This document shows positions 47,601-59,411 of a stretch of DNA of 64,000 bases, piece after piece (within the stretch, counting starts at the first letter, position 1; each line of letters begins with the position of its first letter). A program made the translations under genes and the position numbers. The DNA is taken from contig JAAONU010000123.1 in assembly GCA_012932295.1 (NCBI GenBank), forward strand, positions 620,001 through 684,000. Reading direction: 5' to 3'. The notes beneath the pieces were generated by a model. That model did no database searches, had not been told where the DNA came from, and saw nothing but the letters and a program-made list of their open reading frames with translations. The stretch comes from Cyclina sinensis. Taxonomy: Eukaryota; Mollusca; Bivalvia; Venerida; Veneridae.

Positions 47601-48982
47601 ACTGATTTTGCAGATTTTTGATGCATGGTTATGTGGGCACATGTTGTATTGGTACGGAAGAGCGTAGCGGGGTCTTCATCTATTCGTGCAAGCAGAATTG
47701 CTTTCAACACGACGTGACAGAATTGTACTTCAAAAGCATGTAAAATACAAACATATCTCCTCGTAAACAAACAATCAATCAAACAAACAAAACAACAACA
47801 AAAATGATCACGGTCCCTCGCCGAAAACACAGAGATCTAAAATTTATCAAAATACATTAAAATCGTTAATGTAGTTTCAAACATTCGAGACATTCGACAG
47901 GGATTTCAAAAACATGGTATTCATAATGAATCTAGGTAAATTTCATTAAAAAAAACGAATGACAATTCTTTATTATTACGCCAAGCATTTAATACCTACT
48001 ATGGGTTTTATTTTCTAAAACCAGATTTCCTTCTTCTCCGACAGATATTCAAGTCAATGTATACATACCTGTAAATTGTTTCTGACCCGGTTCTGTCTGA
48101 CTTCCATATGCCTTCAGTGTCTATATCCGTTTGTCCTACCCATAGAAAGTTAGGATAGTCACTCCATTGATGTCCATTCTTTTCAAGAAACTGCATCAAA
48201 AAGTCACTTTCGGCACCATTTTCTATATCAGCAACACTTGCATTCAGTGATGAACAGTAGTTTCGAGCAGACCAGTAATTTTTTTTTTCGGCAATATACA
48301 AATAACAGAAGGACTGGAATTCTGTCCACCCATGTGGACAGAGTACCTCTCGTTCCAATACTTGTATTTTCTGCTGAAGCATTTCAAAGTGAGAAGTCAT
48401 CTGCTCTTTTATGGCGTTTCTCCATTCATTCAATTCCTTTAAGTTTGTCTCGATATTTTCAACAACTTTTCGCATTTCTGAGAAGTCATTTCTTTGCTTT
48501 GTGATTTTATCGTCAGTTTCGGTGTTCACTGTTGTCTTGAAAGTGTTCATGTCACTTTTAAAACCTTTTACGCTATTACGTATCACATTACTAAATTCTT
48601 CAAGTTTTTCCCTTATCCACTTCTTCTCGTCGACAAATCCTTGAGTGACAACCATTTTACTGAGCTGCATTAGTTTCACATTTTCTGCAGATACAGTTGG
48701 AAACCTTTCAGCCTCTCCAATGTTTTCTGTACTTCCTTCTGATGGACAAACTTGATCTTCAAGAAGCGCGACGGATGCGTTTAAGGATTCAATGTCTTGT
48801 TTTACGGAATCAAATGTTGTCCTTATCACTGTATTGTCAGTGTTGACACGCATTTCAATTCCATTTACCCTAACCTCCAATGTGTTTACTCTTTGTTTTA
48901 AGGACGCATTTCCTCCAGCATTTAATGCGCCAAAAACACAAACAACTACCAATATTGCCCGTTTACTAAATGCTCTATTCAT
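44638..48982 (-). CDS. secreted coiled-coil C-type lectin-domain protein, 2 exons, 353 aa
   Basis: Exon 1 is 48069-48982 and exon 2 is 44638-44785, joined at phase 2 (donor CAG|GTATGT, acceptor CTTACAG) across a 3.28-kb intron. Residues 1-26 look like a signal peptide. About 27-80 and 105-210 are heptad-rich helical regions suited to oligomerisation. A C-type lectin domain runs from C215 to the end: CPHGW start, WVGQTD (281-286, the WIGL-like core), then exon 2 with NWRSGQP, a conserved Cys, a KWC segment and the terminal RFVC. Exon 1 alone would give a truncated domain; exon 2 supplies the missing second half and the stop, which supports the model. The usual Ca-site motifs EPN/QPD and WND are absent (QPV and WCN in their places), so canonical calcium-dependent sugar binding is doubtful. 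Bivalve lectins of this layout are usually extracellular recognition proteins; that role is inferred. Confidence 0.85.
46412..46555 (+). CDS. possible first exon, plus strand, unrecognised
   Basis: An ATG-started 48-codon stretch of protein-like composition (YWTQKLAKGFRLYKEL..., TFDE) ending at a GTGAGA donor at phase 0, with CATGTATATAGAG just upstream of the ATG. It lies inside the large intron of the minus-strand lectin gene. No downstream exon was found, so it could be chance. Confidence 0.2.
46640..47500. repeat. diverged long repeats in the lectin-gene intron
   Basis: TTTACAG-ATGG-AAG-CA, CTGAGTA-ATGAA, TAGGGTCAA and AACTCCAAGG-type phrases recur about every 200-300 bases. Non-coding. 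Also within this intron: 46065-46107 is an A-rich/AAAT microsatellite. Confidence 0.45.
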
Positions 48983-49422
48983 ATTGATGTCTTATGTACA
49001 AAAGCTCAAATAAAATAGATCTAGAACTTAAATCCGATCCAAACAAATTGCAGAATTAAACCAGGCTTCTGTTTAACCCAGTATCGCTAATTTGCAGAAC
49101 AGATACGTCACTTAGAATATTTTAAAGTTAAAATAATCTATGTTTCCTGTCCTTTTGTAACACTAGCTGTTGCTCAATTCTCTACTTTACACCTAGATTT
49201 TTGTCAGCTCTTAAATAATTCAAAAGGTTAGTATAAGATAGACAAGAAGCAAAGAAGAAAATAAAAAGTTCAACTACATGAAAAAAAGGCCAACACGGGA
49301 CATTCAACACTTTTTTTTTTGACCTATTCAAATATTCTGAGATTTTCTGCGCCTAAAAACACTTAAAACATTTCAGCAACCAACATCAAGTTTATTTTCT
49401 TACTGATATTGTTTTCTCTTTT

Positions 49423-49471
<49 letters not shown>

Positions 49472-50373
49472 CATTTTTGTTTTGAATTATACGGATGAAT
49501 ATTGCGTGAGAAACGAATGACTTTTTGAACTCCGAAATTGTTTAGATATCTGTGAAATTACGTAGAAAATAATAAGTCTGAGAAATTAAACTGGTAGTCA
49601 AATCTGATTAATTTTTAAAGAGTAAGAATACGCAAGAAAATAACATAAAGAATATCAAACTACAAAAAATGGTTTAAGTACAAATATCTGAAGATTTGTG
49701 GTAAATTTTCGTCAAAGAACAAAATGCATATAACAAAATTCAACATTCATATTCAAATGTAAAAAAACATATTACACTACAGATAATATATGTTTCCTTT
49801 ATAAAACAGGTTATCTGAATTTATCCAGAGATACTTTAACTTTTAATTAATACGTACGGATGCATATGAATAATTTGCAGTAGAAAAAAAAACTTAAAAT
49901 TGGCGATAATGTGAGCGAATGTTTGTGAGAATAATTAGGTGAAGGTGGAGAGGATTAATTTAATGGTAATAAAATCTCTTAATTTTACCAGGTTTCGCAT
50001 TCGTAGGTTTTATTGTATCCACGTCTTATTCGGAACACCTCGGGCGATTTCAATAAGTCACCTCGGAAATAATGTGGTAGGCGCCATATTGGACTATTTT
50101 ATAATACCTGTAGTGTCTGCCAAATTGAAAACATTTTTTAAGCCTATACCTGTTTATACTTTAAATTAGCATTAATTTTCTTTTTTTCTAATGCATAAGA
50201 CAAACACTGCCTGATATCTGACATGTTTGTTTATCTTTTATTAAAGCCGGGGCGAATTACCTTTTGGTGTATTCATACACTTACAAAATGAAGTCTTTAT
50301 ACGACGAAAAAGGTCGAGTTATTACGATTGTCTACGTCGTTATATATGGGAGATAAGAGACGATTGCTGTTGA
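48983..50373. other. upstream flank of the lectin gene and intergenic DNA
   Basis: Presumed lectin promoter region, then the GT microsatellite. No other frame of interest. Confidence 0.4.
49428..49469. repeat. (GT)n microsatellite, about 21 units
   Basis: An uninterrupted GT run after a T tract, in the gap between the lectin gene and the LINE fragment. Confidence 0.99.
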
Positions 50374-51262
50374 GTTAAAGAGTTAAAAGAATGTGTTAGG
50401 AATAAAAATAACTCCACATCTGGCATAGATCAGACCAATTACCAGATGTTCAAAAACATGCCTGACTCTTTCTTGGAACAGTGGTTGACACTCTTCAATA
50501 GAATTTGGTTGGAGGGGGTGTTCCCAGAGATATGGAAGGAGGCCTGTGTGATACCTCTCCATAAAACAGGTAAAAATCAACAGGACCCAAAGTCATACAG
50601 GCCTATGAGCCTCACTTCCCATGCTGGGAAAATAATGGAAAGCATGGTGAAAGCCAGACTCGAGTATCTCTTAGAGTCTAAAAATATCATAAACCCGTAT
50701 CAATCAGGGTTCCGCAAGGGGAGAAGTACCCTTGACCAATTAGTGAGGCTTCAACAAGACGTCATAACAGCCATGAATAGGTCTAGAAGTGTTCTAGCCA
50801 TCTTTCTAGACCTTACATCAGCATTTGACCTAACTTGGCATGCTGGTGTACTCTTTAAACTTAAAGAATATGGTATAACAGGAAATTGTTTCCAAAATCT
50901 CAGATCTTTCCTGGAGGGCCGTAAAATACCAGTCAAGGTCAATGGTGATCTGTCTGAGTCAGTCCAGCTAGAAAGGGGTAACCCCCAGGGCGCGATTCTC
51001 TCCCCTTTATTATTTTCCTTGATAATAAATGGGCTTCCTGACACCCTTCAGGGGACAGGAATGGTTATCTCCCAGTTCGCAGATGATTCTGGAACTTGGA
51101 AAACTGGGTCCAATCTGGTCAAACTTGCCAAAGATGCACAAGCAGGTTTGGACTCACTATGGGGATGGACCAAAAATTGGGGTTTTAAAATCTCAGAAAC
51201 AAAAACAGTAGGTGTATTATTTGGTAATCAGAAAGAGCACAGCAATTACCAAATTTTCTATT
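50374..51262 (+). mobile_element. LINE reverse-transcriptase fragment with long open frame
   Basis: A 296-codon open frame (ATG at 50446 lies inside it) covering much of the RT domain: TSGID at the start, then SYRPMSLT, YQSGFRKGRST, IFLDLTSAFD, GNPQGAILSPLLF and the catalytic FADDS. It is open end to end, unlike the copy at 8580, so it is a younger insertion. Both ends are missing: no endonuclease upstream, and the frame ends in unrelated sequence shortly after the thumb region. The FADDS and GNPQG variants and the absence of close resemblance to the first copy suggest a different LINE clade (Jockey/I-like). Confidence 0.9.
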
Positions 51263-51620
51263 AAGTGTCATTTAATTCCAGTCAATGGTTACTGAGAAAT
51301 AGTCCGGACATGGATGGTGCTGCTGGAAGATAACAAAACCCATTCCTCTTTGAAAGATTATCAAGTTCATGCTGGTAACAGGCCTTTTTCCACTTGATAC
51401 TGTAGCTTTCTGTTTAGTTTTAGTAACCTTTAAGCAGTGCTTGTTGAGAAAAAGCTCGGATATTAATAGTGCTATAGAACACAATGCAGAAAAGAAATGG
51501 GCCAATGACTGGTTACATGCGCACTACTTTATACAAAGCTTTATTAAATTTCAGCCAATGGGTGCTGAGAAATAGCCAGTTTATGAAAGTGTGACGGACG
51601 GAAAGACGAAGTTGCCATTG
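51263..51620 (+). repeat. dispersed repeat directly 3' of the LINE fragment
   Basis: Two diverged copies of a phrase (AATGG-TTACTGAGAAATAG near 51284-51303 and AATGGGTGCTGAGAAATAG near 51557-51575) and a tail with GACGGACGGAAAGACG. This resembles the non-coding, oligopurine-tailed repeats seen elsewhere in the window. Confidence 0.4.
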
Positions 51621-54600
51621 TATTATAAATGTTTTCAAATCCCATCCTACTACCAACGTTGTTCCACACTGTCACAGTCCGTATTGAATAAAAGAATAAC
51701 TGCGTTTTAGAAAATTGTCCAATATCAATTTGACTATCAATGTCAATAAGAATGGGTTCGTCGACCAGGAAGTATTCGTTAAACCTTTTTTTTTTTTTTT
51801 TTTTTTGCTTTTGTTTCTTAGCTGGTGTTCCGATTGATTGATATAATGTATACATGTACATCTTCTTCTTAAGGACAAAACTATTAGCGGCTATTAGAAA
51901 AGAAAAACAGAAAGGAAGAAAGAAAGAAAGGGCGGGGGAAGACTTAGATTTATAAAGAATTATGTAGGTACAAGTTTGACATTTTGTGCCTTGCTTTTAC
52001 TGTCCACTCAAAGAATTTTGAGGGTGAAACTACATTTTGTTAAATTTACCATTTCATCAAATTATTCCAGTCAATTGCCTCCTTTGTCTATATTTCTCCA
52101 AAAGATATTGTTGAGATTGTATTTTTACGTAGTGGTTTTTTATTCACTCTCAAAATGATTGTTAGTAATAGTAAAATTTATACAACATAAAACATAATGA
52201 CAATGTTTTCATATAATGTTTACGATGATATTATTTGCGTGCATTTGTTTCCGAATTCATGAACCCTGTTAACCCTGTGCTACTAACGACACACGTTAGA
52301 TTATGTATTACAATATTTGATGACGCATAACACACTTACATTTATCTGATTTATTTTGGATGGCCTCATTCGTTTATACGCTACGTCGACGTCAAAAAGA
52401 TAAGGCGGGAAGATCAGTGCAGGCAGAACAGGACAGACAGGACAACACGCACAGGACAGGACGGGACTGGACAGATCAGGACAACCGTCAGGTTGACAGT
52501 TGTCAGCATGGATGATTCTATCTGTGAAGTGGTTAAATCTTTAATCAGATGATAAGTGACTTGTTTCTTTAGATTGCTTGATAGCGGAACTGTACAATTA
52601 TATTTTTTCTGTAGCTGTTACAATGGAACCAAATCATCTCGCTTGCTTGAAGAAGCTTGCTGTTGAATACCTTTCTCCTCTGCAAAGTCACTAATGAAGT
52701 GCATAGCACGCCCTATATCTGCTAAGTCAAGGGCATAATGTGGTTGCTTCCGTTTGTTACCGTGCTGGCAAGGTGTGTTTACCGACTTCCGGTCTGTCAT
52801 TATGCTCATCGCCCAATGTTATGGGACAGACTAAATGTTTTAGCACAAACAACCTGACGAAGGAACGTGTACTGTCCACGCTAACTCATACTCTCTGTGC
52901 CTACAAAAATATGTGTCTAGAACGTTTCGAAATGAAGAAGGTTTATTTTTATATATTTTAGATAACATTTGACTTTAGGAAGTCGACACGTTTTTAAAGT
53001 AGAATGTTTTTTTCTTTTTGTTTTAATTACCGATACAAGTCAGTCCTTTAAATTAAAACTGAAGATGGCGAATAAGATCAACAATCAAACTCCTCGCAGC
53101 AGTTTTTTTGTCAATGCAGTAATGGCTGTCATCAGGCATGTCACGTGATGAGCGAAAGTACATAATCTAATAAATCTTAATGTTAACCTTTTTCAAATTG
53201 TTTTCTTTTAAAGTTTTAAAACTCCCACACATCTTAAATCGTTGCAGTTCATATTGAAAACCAGACGCGTAGCTAGCCTATAAAGAATGTGGATTCAAAA
53301 TAATCTAGGGGGGTTCAGGAAAATTTTGAAATAAATGGTGCAATTTGGTGCGTTTTGGGGCCTCCGGAGAGCTTTCTTGACCAACGAAAATCCATTTATT
53401 TTAGCATTAAAATGGAGATGAATAGCTTTACTTTCGTTTATTTCAACTAGTCTACATTTCAAATTTTTTTTTTTTTGTCAAAATAATGTGGATTCAGCTG
53501 CGTACTCGCGTATAGGCAGCTACGCGCCTGGAAACTACCAGAAAAAGGGTTTCTCAAAAGGGACACATCCTAAATTTACCGACGATGTACCGCATATGTA
53601 TCTTATTGGCCCATTCTCTTCAAAATGAAAGAAAAAATAATAATTAAAAGAAGAGCATGTTTTCAAAAAAATATTTCCTGAAGGCATAAATTAACCACGT
53701 AAGTGCGCATTTCTAATAAATAGCTATCCACCTTAAAAATGGTACTACAACAACCACTCCCTATATGATGATTGTTCTGGTTGCACTTAATCATCTTTTA
53801 ACAGTCACCTTTGTAATAATCGATTTAATACCAATCATATTTTTATGATCTGGAAGAAAATGTAATATTCGAAATTTTAGGGTATTGCTTTTTAAAACAT
53901 TGCATGTGTGGACATCACAAGTTTACCCCTGGTTGCAGATATCTGTTGTAGAAGTGTTAAGGGGAGATTACTGTAAAGTAGATTGATCAGCAATACAATT
54001 GGCAGTGGCTCCAATGCCTTTCAGCCCAGCCCATCCTGACAATGCGCATAATTTGACGATCATCTTTACGCCCAAATAGATCACTTTAGTAATGCATTTA
54101 TTTAACTGATTGTCCCATCAGCTATATTTCAAACAGTCTGACTTTACTTTTGGCAAACTAGCAGAATTTTTCAAATTTGTAGACTTTTATTTTGATTAAT
54201 TACCCTTGTTCAGTTTGTCAGAGGCTGATCAGTGGTCTAGCATTTGAAGAACCAATAGTATCTGAAGCGGAATGCTTTCTCTGTCTCTTCAGATAGCTGA
54301 GTCGTTCGTCAGACAGGGCAACCGGTATCAATTTTAATTCAACTCGAATATACACCAGTTCAAATTAATTAGTCTTCTTTGTATTAAAATACTTTATTTG
54401 TTGAATAAAGCCATTTTGCAGTTAATCGGTCGATTTAACTCAATACCCAAAGTACCGTTTCAACTACTAAAACAGTTCTTTTTATCCGGTTGAATTGTTT
54501 AAAGATTATACCAAGCTGATGACAGTTTTCATATAAATGAAATCTTAGGTGGTCGCTATATTGCTGAGAGAAACATCATTTCTCACGCCACCGTTACACA

Positions 54601-55645
54601 GTTTATCAAATCAATAAATGTCTAAAAACTTCAGATAAACACCGTTAGCACTGTATATATATATATAAAGTAACTACTTCCCACAAATGTTTCATGTGCT
54701 ACAGTAAACTGACTAACCAACTGACTTTCTTCACCAAATTAAGTATTAAAACACACGAAGAGGTTTAGTAGAGTAATGTGTAGCTTTACTCACAATTATG
54801 GTAGAAACTCAGAGGTAAACTTGAGGTCGATTCGAAGCGATATTCATGTTTGCCTTTCCGATGGAGTAGTTTCATTTTTTGTAGAGCTTCTGTATATGAA
54901 TCTGAAGATGTTGGTTCGATCCGGTCGGGCCTGCCCTGTAATGACCTTGTTGTTGAGTAAAGATGTTAAACCTGATTCTACTGCTTGAGATGGTAAAATT
55001 AAGCTTTTTATGCATTTAGTTTGTCAACATGTGGCAATTTTGATTCTTACAGTATATTTGTTAACTTGTTTTGAATGACTTGGAAATCTGCGAAGACTGT
55101 TGCATTATTTTTTATATCACAAACTTTAAGTAAAAACCTGTACCCCGAGCATATGATATATCTAAAGCGAACAGCATGTGCTTTGTTCACAGCATGCATT
55201 TCCCTTTTGTTGCGTTGTGTTTTGTTGTTTTATTGAATAAGTCCTAGTCAACTGATATTTCAGGTCAAGTTGCGCTCAGTAAAAATACTTAAAAATAAAA
55301 ATTCATGCAGGAACTATTTCAATTTATTTTCACTGACAGCTTTGATAACATACCGGAATGCTGGAATTAATTGAATTTATTATGTCAAGTACTTTCGAAT
55401 TTCCAGCTCAACTGTATTTATTTTCCTCTTTAGGTTACAAGACAATCAGGCATTTATTTTTGAAGACACAATAAAGTTTTCATAGGGTATGTTATGTAAG
55501 GTTGAAATGGCTTCCATAATTTAGTATGACGAACTGTTAACTCTGTTTTTCCGAAATAAGTAACAATCATATTCATATCCTTTATGTAGGTAGGGAGGAA
55601 ATAAAGAAAAGGAAAACATATTTAAAGAAGTAGGCCTACAGGAGT
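51621..55645. other. gap with low-complexity and short ORF fragments
   Basis: A T-homopolymer of about 20 at 51784-51806, a run of CAGGACA-type heptamers at 52425-52490, and the ORF fragment at 52618-52809. No confident gene. Confidence 0.4.
52618..52809 (-). pseudogene. short ORF fragment, unrecognised
   Basis: 63 codons containing HYALDLADIGRAMHFISDFAEE, a helical stretch that looks like part of a protein. No flanking exon with matching phase was recognised. Possibly a remnant of a repeated gene or element. Confidence 0.25.
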
Positions 55646-57858
55646 TTATCTTTGCAACGGAGATGGCGCCATTTCAGCATAAATAATGATGAAATAAATC
55701 ACAGTATAAAATGTCATCCATGGTAGAAATGACCTTGATATGTAGACTATGAAACAACCGTACAAAAACCAGAAAAGTGTCAGTATTGTTCTACTTCTTG
55801 AGTTTCTTATCCCTCGGTAAACGACAGCAATTTCTGAGAAAAGAATGGCAAGAACGCCGGAAACTGACGTCACGTAGAAACGACTAAATCTTGGACGATT
55901 AATAACTACATCATCGTTGTCGTTTATAACTCGGATATTACCGAACAGTGGTGCTATTTGAATTTCTTGCTCAGACTCTTCTTCTTCGCTCGAAGATGTC
56001 ACAAAGCTTTCTTCTGATACACTACCATTTCCGTCTGTTGTTTGAAGAGTTGAACTGATTTCATTTACTCGTGCTTCCGGTTTCGATATTTTATCCAAAT
56101 TTGGCTGATCGATTATTCTATGAAACAGAATTTTGCGATATTCAGTCTCAGAAATTGTGGTGTCTACTACAGAAGAGTTCCTCTCGTCTGTATCGTCCTG
56201 CTAACTTGGGATTCACAACGATGTTGATAAAGCCCGTCTTGTGATCGATAATGTCTGTCGCTAGCACGTGTTCCGTCTGGGAACCAACTGATCTTAATGT
56301 GATGTAGTTAAAAGTTCCGCACTAAAAATAAAGAAATTAAAACGGTTTACTGTTGCAGAACTATATATATTTCAATATATTTCCTGACATTGTCGTAAAC
56401 AACATTAGACTCTATAATCTGTAATTTTATTTTGTTCAATGGAGGCACTACAGGCGTCCGAAAGTTGAAAATCTACGAGAAGTAAGGGAGCTTTGACTTT
56501 TCTTCTCACAGTAATAATCAAATACTCTATAGGGCATAAGAACAGAGATTTAAAAATTGTACAGAGCTGTGTAAGATAGACATAAAATTACTTAAAATCT
56601 ACCAAAATATTGTATATATTTTATCGCGGTTCTTTGTACTTAATCGAAAATAGAAGAGGAGAGACAAAATAGGAGGAGCAGTGGTCGAGAGGTTAGAACG
56701 CCGGACATCCGATCCAGAAGTTGCTGGTTCGAATCCGACCATGGATGAGAGTCTCCAGTGACATTCCACGTTCCTCACTTTCGGCGCGAGTACTGGTTTG
56801 AACCCAGGAAACAGTCACATATAGGGATTGAACTTGCTTCCCATCAGATGTAAAAAATTAAGTTTAAACTGACTAAAGAAAAAAGAAAAGTAATAAAATA
56901 TGTACTTTTTAATTTTAAAAAGAACAAGGTTTTATGACTGAACCTCCACTGCGTTAAGATGTGCTCACTCACTCAGACGTTACTAGATGCTTACGAACGG
57001 AAATATGGGACCAGAAAATGCATAAGTTTTTGCTCGTCTTGAAGAAGAAGAAAAATATATATTGACATTATTTTCCTGTGAACTGAAAAAAATTAGAATA
57101 CACCAGAATAGTGTTTCCTCTTGAACTTCACTGTTGACTTACCGAGTATGGAGAATCATACCAGTCTTCAATTAGTTCCTTTAAGGCGTAGTTTACTGCC
57201 GCCTTCCTACGCAGTATAGGTCGAGCCAGTGTCATTTTTCGACAGGAAGGACAGCGGAAGCGCAGGCGATCCAGAGGTGTCCGACATTTGGATGATCGAA
57301 CTATTCGCGCAAGGTTCTGCAGACACCTTGAGTCAATTTATGAAAAATAACTATTAATGCACAAAGAATTTTTTTTCAAATTTAATTGTTTTCACGAATT
57401 CTTTTTTGTTTATGTTGTCGACCATATAATCTCACTACAGGTTCTTTTACTAACTAAACATATCAAAGTGGCTGCTACATCAATGAGATTTAATTAAGTA
57501 TAAGAATATGCGATAGAAAACACTGAATTAAAAAGAAAAATAAAGAAAATAAAACCAAATAAAAATAAACTCTGCATGGGGCGTTGGTCATACATAAACT
57601 TGTTCGGAGGAGAACTAAACATATAAAGATAGGAACAGAAAAAATATTTACTGTATGCAGCTAGAAACGGTGGTCCTGCTACAACACCATACATAAGGAG
57701 CTAGTGGGATTATTGACTCACCTTAAGCAAAACGTATGTCCACAAGCAAGAGTATGGGGCTTGATGAAATAATCCCAGCAAACCGGACATTTCAGGCTCT
57801 GGATCAGAGACTGAGTTTCATTGGCCTGCAAGTCGGAGCTCTGATGCCCTGCGTCCAT
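55646..57858 (-). CDS. C3HC4 RING-finger protein with hydrophobic C-terminal region
   Basis: A probable membrane E3 ubiquitin ligase. Exon 1 (57722-57858) starts with a clear ATG and joins exon 2 (57143-57326) at phase 2 to give a complete RING: C24-x2-C27, C39-x-H41, C44-x2-C47, C71-x2-C74. Exon 2 ends at phase 0. The last exon is ambiguous. A strong acceptor (pyrimidine tract then TTTTTAG) at 56321 opens a coding-like frame that stops at 56148-56150. A weaker internal acceptor (TTAGCAG) puts the exon start at 56197, is also phase 0, and reads on to 55646. The downstream frame has an acidic serine-rich stretch and three hydrophobic segments (about 55660-55870), consistent with membrane anchoring; its total would be 290 aa. 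Either the 56197 acceptor is used, or both are, or one base near 56197-56201 is in error. The family member is not recognised. Confidence 0.7.
56671..56870 (+). mobile_element. tRNA-derived SINE, family A, second copy
   Basis: A box TGGTCGAGAGG and B box GGTTCGAATCC in the head. The body matches the copy at 38284 (CACGTTCCTCAC, GCGCGAGTACTGG, AACCCAGGAAACAGTC), and the 3' end has the same GATGTAAAA and TTTAAAC pattern. Target duplication was not obvious. It lies in the large intron between exons 2 and 3 of the RING gene, antisense to it. Confidence 0.85.
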
Positions 57859-58330
57859 TCACTGGTCGAGAACCGACACCTTACGAACTAATATTATCGC
57901 AGATACAAGTTCGTTTTAAACTTCATTTACACTAAGAATGTTTAATAATTTTATCATCACATATCAACAACCGTTGACATACTAAACGTTGAACGTTTCC
58001 ACGTCGTATTATTGCGTCCATGGTATCAACGTCAACGAAGCCAGACCTATGACGTCATGTTTAAGTTTCGTAAATATTGGCTAATAATGATGACTTGACC
58101 AGTCATGATAAGGACGATAAACGTTATGTTATTTTATATTCATGATTTTTGACATATTAATTTGGTACAAACTGTTGCCCATTAATTCTTTCATTCTCGT
58201 TCGGATCTTTCTTGAAATCTAACAAAATCTTTAGTTGTATTTGCATGATATATTTCAAGCTCGATGCCAGATAGTGCTGAAAATATCTAAACTGCTGAAT
58301 ATTTGTGAGTGCTGAATTTATACTCTATAC

Positions 58331-58817
58331 TGCAGGTCAGAAAGTCCTATTTATTTCTCCATAGACTTACATTATAAATACAGTTTACAGAGACCCCTCC
58401 CACATTTAAAAAAGTGTTGGCGTATAAAAAGAAATTCTTGTTACATTAGCATCTAATAGACCAAAAAATGGTGTTTTAACATAGGCAAAACCAATCCATT
58501 TTCTCACTATTTTTTACCAAAGGCACCTACCCCTCAAACTGGGATGAAATTTAGTCATCATAACCGCACTGAGGTGCTCTTTTCTAAAATGCAGATTTTA
58601 ACGCACTATTTCAGCAGAATCTCATCAAATCTCTCTCATGAAATATTTCAAAATGTGCAAAAAGCAAGCATTGCTTTTCATGTTTAGAATAATAATTTTC
58701 AATTGTTAACATTGACTTTTTAACCAATCAGGTTACAGTCTCATTTACTCTTACGGTTTTCCCTGTACTTTTTTCAGAATCCGGAAGCCGGAATGAATTA
58801 GGATTTGCTGACCTGCA
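58331..58817. mobile_element. MITE with TGCAGGTCAG ends
   Basis: The left TGCAGGTCAGAAAGTCCTAT and right end (complement TGCAGGTCAGCAAATCCTAA) match over about 24 bases as terminal inverted repeats, 487 bases apart. No coding frame inside. Confidence 0.7.
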
Positions 58818-59084
58818 CGTCGAAACTTTTCGAAATTAGCAGTATAAAAGGAATTTATGCGTAAAAACAAAGAATATTTACACACATGTTTTATTTAGTA
58901 GGTAAATGATTAAAGATTCACAGAACAAACAAAATTGTTAAATTTTAAATTGGTTGTGTTTATAACAAGGAAAACAGGAAAAAAAACTCAAAAACTAAAA
59001 TGGAAAAAATACAGCTTTTGCTTTGTTCAACCGACGCAGATTAATTTCAGTATTTGATTCACGATTAGTTTAAAGGGTGAGACA

Positions 59085-59411
59085 TATGTATATGTACCAA
59101 AACACACATGTATATGTACGAATAACACACATGTATATGTACCAAAAACACACATGATTATGTACCAAAACACATGTATATATGTACCAAAAACACACAT
59201 GTATATGTACCCAAACACACATGCATATGTACAAAACACACTCATATATATATGCAAAAACACTCACGTATATATAACAAAACACATGTATATGTACCAA
59301 ACCCACTCATGTATATGTGCCAAAAACGCACATGTATATGTACTAAAACACAGATGTTTATTTACCAAGAGACACATGTTGTACTAAAAACACATGTATA
59401 TGTACCAAAAG
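59085..59411. repeat. ~20-bp minisatellite (CACATGTATATGTACCAAAA)
   Basis: About 16 imperfect copies of AACACACATGTATATGTACC, with inner palindromes ACATGT and GTATAC-like. It gives spurious frames on both strands. Confidence 0.95.
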
